Below are positions 7,093 through 11,858 of a DNA stretch of 11,858 nucleotides, piece after piece. Both the position numbers and the translations under genes were made by a program. Under the pieces are notes generated by a model. It was not told where the DNA came from. It saw only the letters and a list, made by a program, of their open reading frames with translations, and did no database searches. Every line of letters begins with the position of its first letter. The first letter of the stretch is position 1. Source of the stretch: Actinomycetes bacterium (lineage in GTDB: Bacteria; Actinomycetota; Acidimicrobiia; Acidimicrobiales; Bog-793). The stretch lies in the NCBI GenBank assembly GCA_021785095.1, contig JAJYGM010000213.1, forward strand, positions 1 through 11,858, written 5' to 3'.

Positions 7093-7428
7093 ATGGCCTT
7101 TGGTCAACAGACTGGCCCACCGGCATCCGCGAGACAGCTGCAGGAGCTGCTGGCCCTTCTCCAGGACGCCGGTCACACCGACTTTCGCGACGCGCGCGGC
7201 CCGATGGGCTTCACACAGCGCCAGGCCGGCGGCAGGTTCACGCGCGATGAGGCGACAGCCTTCATCGACCGACTACAGGACGTGGGACTCGACAGGAGCG
7301 CCCCGAGCCCTGCCGGAACGCCAAGGCAGTCCGCCGCCGCGCAGGTATTGCGCCACATGCCTGCCGAGCAGCTTCCCGCCGAGCTCAAGCGTCGCGGCTG
7401 GACACTGACCAAGCCGCAGAGCCGGTAG
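7093..7428 (+). CDS. Small hypothetical protein (111 aa) of an actinobacterial QQTGPPAS-type family
   Basis: I cannot name a function. The N-terminal 60 residues (MAFGQQTGPPASARQLQELLALLQDAGHTDFRDARGPMGFTQRQ... through FTRDEATAFIDRLQ) look like a conserved compact helical domain that I associate with short actinobacterial proteins. Residues from about 68 on are a Ser/Pro/Ala linker, then a second conserved-looking segment AAQVLRHMPAEQLPAELKRRGWTL. No signal peptide or membrane segment is seen, so it is probably cytosolic. I prefer ATG 7093 over GTG 7087; an in-frame stop at 7048-7050 bounds any longer start. There is no clear ribosome binding site. It is the only + strand gene in the right half and stands alone between the transposon wreck and the minus-strand genes. 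Confidence 0.7.
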   Translation: MAFGQQTGPPASARQLQELLALLQDAGHTDFRDARGPMGFTQRQAGGRFTRDEATAFIDRLQDVGLDRSAPSPAGTPRQSAAAQVLRHMPAEQLPAELKRRGWTLTKPQSR

Positions 7429-7608
7429 CGGGCACCGGTTTCTTGGTCGACTACGACATTTCGGTGTGGAGTGGGGTAAGCGTCGAAGGGGACTTGAACC
7501 CGAGATCCTCGCCCCTTTGTATCAGATAGTGGCTGATCAGAGCTTTGCCGGCCAGGGCCGCCAAACCCCGATCATCGCCTGCAGACGCTCGGGTCCGGAC
7601 TTGGCGTC
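7429..7608. other. Intergenic gap with a tRNA T-arm-like fragment
   Basis: On the minus strand 7488-7506 reads GGGTTCAAGTCCCC in its core, the look of a tRNA T-arm, but the stem has only three pairs and no acceptor, D or anticodon arm fits on the far side. It may be chance or a decayed tRNA 3' end of the kind left at integration sites. Nothing else is seen here. Confidence 0.2.
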
Positions 7609-8016
7609 TCAGGAGCTCCAGGTGAGCCTCGGGGCAGCCTCGCGAGGATCAGACGTCGGCGACGCACCCGAGTCCCGGCCTTGGTCGGGTGGCTTGCATC
7701 TCATGCATAGATCGGGCAGCGTGCCGACGGTGGCCCATGCCCAACCACCCAACTCAGCCACGGAACCGGCGCAGACTTTCCGGAAGTCGCGGGTCCCGTG
7801 CACGCCATGGCTGGGTGTGCCGTTGATGGTCGGGCACGTCGCGCGGTGAAGAACAAGGTAGGCCGGCATCGGGTCCTGCTCGCAGTTCACGACATAGCCG
7901 CTCGGGTGCGCCTTTAGCCAGCCTATGTATCCCTTGTCGTCATCGGCGAACTGCTTTATCACCCTCACGATGGTGCCACATGGGGTACCGGTAACAAAGC
8001 GGTCACCAGCCGCCAT
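7609..8016 (-). CDS. Hypothetical protein (135 aa) with HxxxC and CxxC motifs
   Basis: I do not recognise a named function. The core, GYIGWLKAHPSGYVVNCEQDP (29-49) followed by YLVLHRATCPTI (53-64), matches a sequence type I associate with actinobacterial hypothetical proteins, sometimes fused to nucleases. His57/Cys61 (HRATC) and Cys104/Cys107 (CMRC) could together bind a metal, with Cys82 (KVC) nearby. The last 25 residues are low complexity (Ser/Asp/Pro/Arg). There is no signal peptide or membrane segment. The start at 8016 has GAAGGG 7 bases upstream, a fair ribosome binding site. It reads in the same direction as the propeller gene, 337 bp downstream of it, and is probably a separate transcription unit. 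Confidence 0.7.
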   Translation of the reverse strand: MAAGDRFVTGTPCGTIVRVIKQFADDDKGYIGWLKAHPSGYVVNCEQDPMPAYLVLHRATCPTINGTPSHGVHGTRDFRKVCAGSVAELGGWAWATVGTLPDLCMRCKPPDQGRDSGASPTSDPREAAPRLTWSS

Positions 8017-8353
8017 CCTTCGACCCTTCTTTGCAGGGACATGAACCCAAAGGTCCCGAGCTGGTGATCGGTTTCGGAGCTCTGTAGGGTCTCAGGCGGC
8101 CCGATGGCCTGAAGCGGGTCCGAGAAGCCGGCGAAGTGCCGTCTCCGGTCATACTCGGAACTTCGACGAGGAAGCGGGACCGGGAGACTCAATCGGTCAC
8201 CGTCGCCGAGCGAATTGGGCTGTCCCCGACCGAAACCTACGGCGACGGTGAGCGTCTGTGGGAGCGACACAGCGAGCCCCACCGCTAAATCTCGTACCGA
8301 TCCTCATAAGCCCCCGACCCGCCACAGAGCGAGGCCTCTTTGTTACCAACTGG
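8017..8353. other. 337-bp intergenic region with an 11-bp inverted repeat
   Basis: This gap lies between the propeller gene stop and the start of the 135-aa gene. TCACCGTCGCC at 8197-8207 and GGCGACGGTGA at 8241-8251 form a perfect 11-bp inverted repeat with a 33-base spacer. It is placed where a terminator for the propeller transcript or an operator for the next gene would be, but the long spacer and lack of a T run make a classic intrinsic terminator unlikely. Reading frames here show no recognisable protein. Confidence 0.4.
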
Positions 8354-9475
8354 TCAGAACCCTGGGCTGTGCGGAGTCGTGAGTTGGCGGAGATGCCCGT
8401 CAGGAGTGACCTCGACCAGAACAGCGGTGCCACGACTCCCACCGCGATCGACCAGCTCGCCGTCAAGGATGATGTCGCCGCGAGACGTCACTCCGATGCC
8501 GTTCGGCATGAAGTACTCCTGACCAGGGAACAGGTGACCTGTCGGTCCAAACTTCACGACGATCCGGATCTCCGCTTCGTGCGACCTTCGGCTCGGAACG
8601 GACGGCGAGAAGCCAACGAGGGATGAGACGCTTGCGGCAAAGAGAACGTGGTGCAGCCCGGGTGCAAAGACATTCGTGTCGGTCTCGGTGAAGGCACGGA
8701 ACGAGTGGACGAAGATCAGAGTCCCGCTCGGCGTGCGAACGACAACGGTCCAAGGATGTGCGGTGTAGAAGAAGAGGTCTCCTGCGGTGTCGAAGGCGAT
8801 GCCGACAGGACCGAGGTAATAGGCTGAGCGCGGCTCGACCCTGGCGAGCTCGCTGGCGCGAACGACCGACAGAAGTCGACCGCGCTGCAGCTTGAAAACC
8901 GCACGGGCGCTCTGCGGGGATACGTAGAGGATACCCTTTGGCGAGACGGCGAGTCCGGTCTCTGTCGTGAATGCGGCACGTCGAGCCCGAAGTCCGTCTG
9001 TGATGCGGTCAGGCGGGATTGTGCCGGCTCCCGCGACCGTGGAGATAACTCCGTTGTCGGCGACGGCTCGGATACTAGTCCCGCTCTGAAAGTACAATGT
9101 CCCGTCTGGGGAGAGAGCGAGCGCTTTCGGCGACGTAATCTCTGCGTTGGTCGCTGGTCCGCCGTCGCCCGTGTTGCCTCTCTTCCCGTCGCCCGCCCAC
9201 ACGGCGAGGCGTCCGTCTGTGTAGCGCACGAGAATCTCGTCTCGATGAGGCTCGGCGACGAAGATGGTGCCATCGGGCGCAACGGCGAGATCGCCCGGGC
9301 TCTCGAGACTCGGTCCAGAAGCGGAAGCAATGTCGCTTCTCCCTGAGTTCGCGCGAAGCACCAGCGGCACGACGACTCCTGCGATGACGAGGGCGGCGAC
9401 GACCACCAGGCGAGGAATCAACCGGAGGTACCGAGAGCGCTCGTGGCCGGCCCAGTCGACATGGTCAGCACTCAT
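8354..9475 (-). CDS. Membrane-anchored NHL-type beta-propeller protein
   Basis: Predicted 373-aa single-pass membrane protein with an extracellular propeller; the ligand is unknown. After a short cytoplasmic start (about 1-20, MSADHVDWAGHERSRY...), one hydrophobic helix spans about 21-41, followed by a Ser/Ala-rich linker and NHL/SMP-30-like blades: SPGDLAVAPDGTIFVAEP, SPKALALSPDGTLYFQSG, TGLAVSPKGILYVSPQ, GPVGIAFDTAGDLFFYTA and MPNGIGVTSRGDIILDGE. Two blades carry the classic WAGDG/TVAGAG ends, the first with GNTGDGGPATNA. I count five clear blades and probably a sixth degenerate one (about 240-290). GAGGA lies just before the ATG. The start overlaps the stop of the 37-aa ORF by four bases (ATGA), so translation is likely coupled. 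The arrangement downstream of an ECF sigma remnant suggests a former sigma/membrane-sensor operon; that is inferred. Confidence 0.82.
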   Translation of the reverse strand: MSADHVDWAGHERSRYLRLIPRLVVVAALVIAGVVVPLVLRANSGRSDIASASGPSLESPGDLAVAPDGTIFVAEPHRDEILVRYTDGRLAVWAGDGKRGNTGDGGPATNAEITSPKALALSPDGTLYFQSGTSIRAVADNGVISTVAGAGTIPPDRITDGLRARRAAFTTETGLAVSPKGILYVSPQSARAVFKLQRGRLLSVVRASELARVEPRSAYYLGPVGIAFDTAGDLFFYTAHPWTVVVRTPSGTLIFVHSFRAFTETDTNVFAPGLHHVLFAASVSSLVGFSPSVPSRRSHEAEIRIVVKFGPTGHLFPGQEYFMPNGIGVTSRGDIILDGELVDRGGSRGTAVLVEVTPDGHLRQLTTPHSPGF

Positions 9476-9585
9476 AATTCCTCATGCAAGTAGGGCACGG
9501 CCGAGCCAGCAGCTCGATGACCCGCTTCCCATACGAGCTGAGCGATGCGACCGTCGTCGCCCGTCAGCATGTCATGTCCTTCCAT
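9472..9585 (-). CDS. 37-aa small ORF translationally coupled to the propeller gene
   Basis: The peptide begins MEGHDMLTGDDGRIAQ and ends SAVPYLHEEL. It has the best ribosome binding site in the region, AGGAGGT at 9600-9594 with eight bases to the ATG. Its TGA overlaps the ATG of the propeller gene (ATGA at 9475-9472). The ORF begins inside the 3' end of the sigma pseudogene in another frame, the overlap pattern usual for a sigma/anti-sigma pair. The middle (DDGRIAQLVWEAGHRAA) could form an amphipathic helix. There is no Cys, signal peptide or membrane segment. It could be a short anti-sigma-like partner, a peptide acting with the propeller protein, or a leader ORF whose only role is coupling. 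No family is recognised. The stop sits exactly where coupling needs it, which argues against chance. Confidence 0.6.
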   Translation of the reverse strand: MEGHDMLTGDDGRIAQLVWEAGHRAAGSAVPYLHEEL

Positions 9586-10094
9586 CTCGCTTCACCTCCT
9601 TCACACCTCTCGTCGAGACGGAGCTGAGAGGCGACCGCCGCGCGTCCACGCGACAGCCACGATTTAACAGTCCCCTCTGAGGCCGACAAAGTCTCGCAGC
9701 ACGATTCCTTGTCGCTGTCTGACCGGCAGGGTGACGAGAGCCTTCACTAAGTCTAGGTGAAGCTCCGCGCCGTCCGTGTCATCCTCGGTGGTGTCCGCTG
9801 AAACGTGACGGCTCACGCGCAGATAGCGGTCCCTCCGTCGCTATAGGCCAATGACGAGGCTGGCAAGGACCTTGCGCGCCCAGGCGGCTGGCTGGTCGTA
9901 CTCGCTGATCTTCTCCCAGTCCCGCCACACCCGATAGAGGGTCTCCTGTGCGAAGTCTTGCGCCTCAGCGAGGTCGCCGGTGAGCAGGTACGCCTGCCCG
10001 GTGAGTGAGGGTTGCACTATCCGGAAGAATGCCTCAAACCCCTTGTTCGCCAGTCGAGGGTGCCCGCTTCGAGACTCCCAGACCTAGACTCCAT
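9564..10094 (-). pseudogene. ECF (SigE-type) RNA polymerase sigma factor, decayed
   Basis: An intact copy would be an about 170-aa extracytoplasmic-function sigma factor. The original start is probably ATG 10094, with GGAGGT at 10104-10099. Three lesions break it. First, a frameshift near 10050: after the first 15 or so codons the frame must change to read ANKGFEAFFRIVQPSLTGQAYLL. Second, a TAG at 9843-9841 after LVIGL, in place of the usual region 2 end, with RRRDRYLRVSRH continuing. Third, a frame change with a missing piece near 9680: DFVGL joins directly to SEGTVKSWLSRGRAAVA, losing the first half of the region 4 helix-turn-helix. Region 2 (TGDLAEAQDFAQETLYRVWRDW) and region 4 (LVTLPVRQRQGIVLRDFVGL) are unmistakable. 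The last frame ends at TGA 9566-9564, overlapping the 37-aa ORF. Sequencing error is unlikely to explain all three. Confidence 0.8.
9594..9600 (-). promoter_or_regulatory. Strong Shine-Dalgarno AGGAGGT
   Basis: AGGAGGT lies eight bases before the ATG at 9585. It sets the start of the 37-aa ORF, which is below usual gene-finder length limits. Confidence 0.7.
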
Positions 10095-10400
10095 ACGGAC
10101 CTCCTACCCGATTACACGCGCAAGTAGGCAGTCCAGTTGCACCCGGACTCCACTTTGAGGACATTTCAGTCATGGTCCTAAGCATGCAGCGGCGCCGAGT
10201 CACTCGGCCGAAGCAGTGCAGATCACGTAGTCGCACCTCGACACGCTCCTGCGGCACCCCGTGCCGCTGGCACGACCAGCACGTCGTCTTCCTCGACGTG
10301 GGCTGGGGTCGAACGATAGCTGCCGCCAGCGTCGCCACTCTCGGCGCTCAAGTCCACTGCCTACCTATTCCAAAGAGGTGACCCGAGCTCCGGTACTTCC
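10095..10400 (-). other. 306-bp gap between MauE-type gene and sigma pseudogene; possible ISL3-like transposase scrap
   Basis: It should hold the promoter of the sigma gene, but I see no confident -35/-10 pair. On the minus strand at about 10290-10180 a frame reads CWSCQRHGVPQERVEVRLRDLHCFGRVTR then RRRC, which resembles the zinc-finger start of ISL3-type transposases (CPxCG, then RVxxR, RDLP, GRPVR, RRxRC). The match is partial, the expected CG after CxxC is absent, and no other part of such a gene follows. I treat it as a weak suggestion only. Confidence 0.25.
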
Positions 10401-11339
10401 TCACATAGTCTGCCTGAGAGTCTCTTCGCTAGAGAGGCGATGTGTTGGCTCAACAGAACTAGCAGTATCATTAATAGCGATCGAGTCCCAGGTTGCAACA
10501 CTCATCGGGGTAGGAACATTGCGCACCAGCTGCATACGCGACCACCCGACAACCTCAAGGCTCCGGCCTACGACGAGAACACCAGCTTCTGGTCCATTGC
10601 CCACGTCTACGCCTGATATTTCCGCGTCACATAAGCTCCAGCCCTTATAGCTGTAGGGTCGCGACCACTTGCAGCCAGAGGGTAGGATCTGCAGCGCCGA
10701 CCAGAGTGGAGCATCAGCAACATTCTGAAGGAGCAGGCGCTGCTCCGCTCTAGTGTCGATTCGAGCCCGCGCTCTGGCCACAGTCACTCGCATCCCATAC
10801 TGCAACCCACGACGCAAATCACGAGATGAAGCAACGAGCAGTACGGTCTCGCAGCAGAGCAGACTGATAACTATCGCTATTGCTTCTCCTCTGGTACCGC
10901 TCAGGTGCCACCAGGGAAGGGCCGTGACGGTGTACGCCACGGACAGGACCGTCAGGGAAAATGCACGAGCCACCGCTAGACTGGACACTCTATCGAGCCC
11001 CCCAAAGCACCCGCACGACGCGTTCCGTTGATGACGCACGCCCCACAGTACGACTAGAGTTGCGGAGACAAAGAACACACTAGCAACGGATCCGGAGATG
11101 CTCGCGACGGGTACCACAAGGAGGCAGAGTCCGATCGCTACTTCCAGCGCGATAGCCAAGCGCCATGCCGCTACGTGCGGTGTCGGCGTCCCTATGCCTA
11201 GCCTCCGTAGTGTCATTGTTAGAACCGTGCGCGGGACCGTTTCAAGCGGTGAAAGAAGCTTGCAGCAAGAAGCAACGACGAGTACCATGCCAACAAATGC
11301 GCCCTGTAGCTGGCTAAAGCACCTCCATGTGTCGCTCAT
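10401..11339 (-). CDS. MauE/DoxX-type redox-associated membrane protein with soluble C-terminal extension
   Basis: Family members are polytopic membrane proteins linked to disulfide or thiol chemistry; MauE itself is needed to mature methylamine dehydrogenase. Predicted membrane segments lie at about 11-29, 59-79, 82-101, 121-141 and 152-170. SCCKLLSP at 24-31 follows the K-x-x-x-P start seen in DoxX/MauE proteins. The hallmark CGCFG is at 109-113, just after the third segment. Residues 171-312 form an extra soluble part with Cys223 and Cys237; MauE proper is about 180-190 aa, so this tail is unusual. The start at 11339 is preceded by AAGGGCGG. The stop of the upstream gene is 28 bp away in the same direction, so they are probably co-transcribed. 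GC content is clearly lower than in the left part of the window. Confidence 0.75.
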   Translation of the reverse strand: MSDTWRCFSQLQGAFVGMVLVVASCCKLLSPLETVPRTVLTMTLRRLGIGTPTPHVAAWRLAIALEVAIGLCLLVVPVASISGSVASVFFVSATLVVLWGVRHQRNASCGCFGGLDRVSSLAVARAFSLTVLSVAYTVTALPWWHLSGTRGEAIAIVISLLCCETVLLVASSRDLRRGLQYGMRVTVARARARIDTRAEQRLLLQNVADAPLWSALQILPSGCKWSRPYSYKGWSLCDAEISGVDVGNGPEAGVLVVGRSLEVVGWSRMQLVRNVPTPMSVATWDSIAINDTASSVEPTHRLSSEETLRQTM

Positions 11340-11367
11340 CCGAAACCCGCCCTTACAGGTTAGTCAG

Positions 11368-11858
11368 CTACGAAGCCTGCGCAAATACTTGAATTGTAGT
11401 AGGCCAGATCGACAGGGGCTCCTGCGCGTCAGAACAAGTCGCGGCACAGTATATCGGATCGCCGACTTGGGGTAGTGAGGGATCTATCTGTGAGTAAGCC
11501 GCTAGATCAAATGTGACCGTACTCCACTTCGACGCCCCATAAGCACCAGTCTGGCAGGTGATAATGTTGCCAGCAATGTTGGTCACAGTGCCCCAGTATG
11601 TGCGAAAGTTGGCGTCCACCGTCACCGCTACCCGCTTGCCGACCGCGTCAATCAACGTCGCAACTAGCAGTTCATCTCCTATTTTGCTACGAGACATGTC
11701 TCCGAGCGCCCGGTATCCGCCAGCAGTGACTCTGGTTGTCGGTTGAATGGTCACCATCACCGCCCGAGCCGGCGAACCAGCTGAAAGGACCACAAAAGGC
11801 GGAACGGCACGAACATACGTACCGATTACCGTCGCCGGCAAGAATCCATCGGCCGCCA
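11368..11858 (-). CDS. Unrecognised protein, C-terminal part (5' end outside window)
   Basis: The minus-strand frame is open to the window edge, so the true start lies beyond 11858; the in-frame TTG at 11841 need not be it. The visible 163 residues are rich in Val, Thr, Gly and Tyr with alternating patterns typical of beta structure, for example IGDELLVATLI, GKRVAVTVDANF and YWGTVTNIAGNIITC. Cys occurs in NIITC and in the YCAATC pair near the end. There is no membrane segment in the visible part. I do not recognise the family. Being the probable upstream member of an operon with a MauE-type thiol-redox protein, it could be an exported substrate with disulfides, but that is a guess from context. 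It ends VFAQAS and stop. Confidence 0.6.
   Translation of the reverse strand, partial: AADGFLPATVIGTYVRAVPPFVVLSAGSPARAVMVTIQPTTRVTAGGYRALGDMSRSKIGDELLVATLIDAVGKRVAVTVDANFRTYWGTVTNIAGNIITCQTGAYGASKWSTVTFDLAAYSQIDPSLPQVGDPIYCAATCSDAQEPLSIWPTTIQVFAQAS

Noticed and set aside
7484..7515. tRNA gene on the minus strand (GGTTCAAGTCC-like T-arm)
   Set aside because: Only three T-stem pairs form and no acceptor, D or anticodon arm can be found at the right distance; at most a decayed fragment.
7466..7849. Plus-strand ORF of 127 codons
   Set aside because: Mostly antisense to the 135-aa gene, which has the better start and a conserved-looking core.
8258..8626. Plus-strand ORF of 122 codons
   Set aside because: It overlaps the 3' end of the propeller gene on the other strand, has no ribosome binding site and no recognisable similarity.
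9564..10094. Programmed frameshifting to express the sigma factor
   Set aside because: A stop codon, two frame changes and loss of part of the region 4 helix cannot all be solved by recoding, and no slippery site is seen.
10172..10381. Plus-strand ORF of 69 codons
   Set aside because: Arg/Ser-rich shadow composition, no ribosome binding site, and no similarity seen.
1..11858. CRISPR array, rRNA or complete tRNA genes
   Set aside because: No regularly spaced repeats and no recognisable stable RNA sequence were seen on either strand.

Overview
This is a high-GC actinobacterial (Actinomycetota) accessory region. The evidence is the GC-rich codon use over the first 10 kb, a MobF-type TraA relaxase/helicase, SigE-like ECF sigma remains, a MauE-type membrane protein, and short hypothetical proteins of types I associate with actinomycetes. 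I cannot name a genus. The traA gene suggests a conjugative or mobilisable plasmid, or an integrated element. Transposons have landed next to it, and a decaying chromosomal-looking locus lies to the right.

Layout. Bases 3-2177 (+) hold the C-terminal part of a TraA/TrwC-like conjugative relaxase; the relaxase domain lies outside the window. Facing it at 2333-2617 (-) is the C-terminal remnant of a serine resolvase. A complete 4,064-bp Tn3-family transposon occupies 2623-6686. It has 78-bp terminal inverted repeats with two mismatches and a 5-bp target duplication GGCCC. It carries tnpA (2782-5862), a res-like site (5869-5989) and tnpR (5991-6590), all reading left to right, with no passenger genes. 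Immediately right of it (6692-6921, -) is a fragment of a different Tn3-family transposase. The complete transposon therefore sits inside the wreck of an older one in the opposite orientation.

The right half (about 7.1-11.86 kb) holds one small + strand gene (7093-7428). The rest is read leftward: a 135-aa hypothetical protein with possible metal ligands (8016-7609), a membrane-anchored NHL/beta-propeller protein (9475-8354), a 37-aa ORF coupled to it by an ATGA overlap (9585-9472), and an ECF sigma-factor pseudogene with several lesions (10094-9564). Further right, in clearly lower-GC DNA, are a MauE/DoxX-type redox membrane protein (11339-10401) and the C-terminal part of an unrecognised protein (running off the edge to 11368), which form an apparent operon.

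How the parts work together. TnpA and TnpR would carry out replicative transposition and cointegrate resolution. The sequence in front of tnpA shares two motifs with the res region, which suggests TnpR could also control tnpA. On the right, sigma factor, small ORF and propeller are arranged like an autoregulated envelope-stress operon whose sigma factor has died while the downstream pair stayed open. Points most worth checking are the 37-aa ORF/propeller pair, the unusual transposon ends, the shared res/leader motifs, and the MauE operon.
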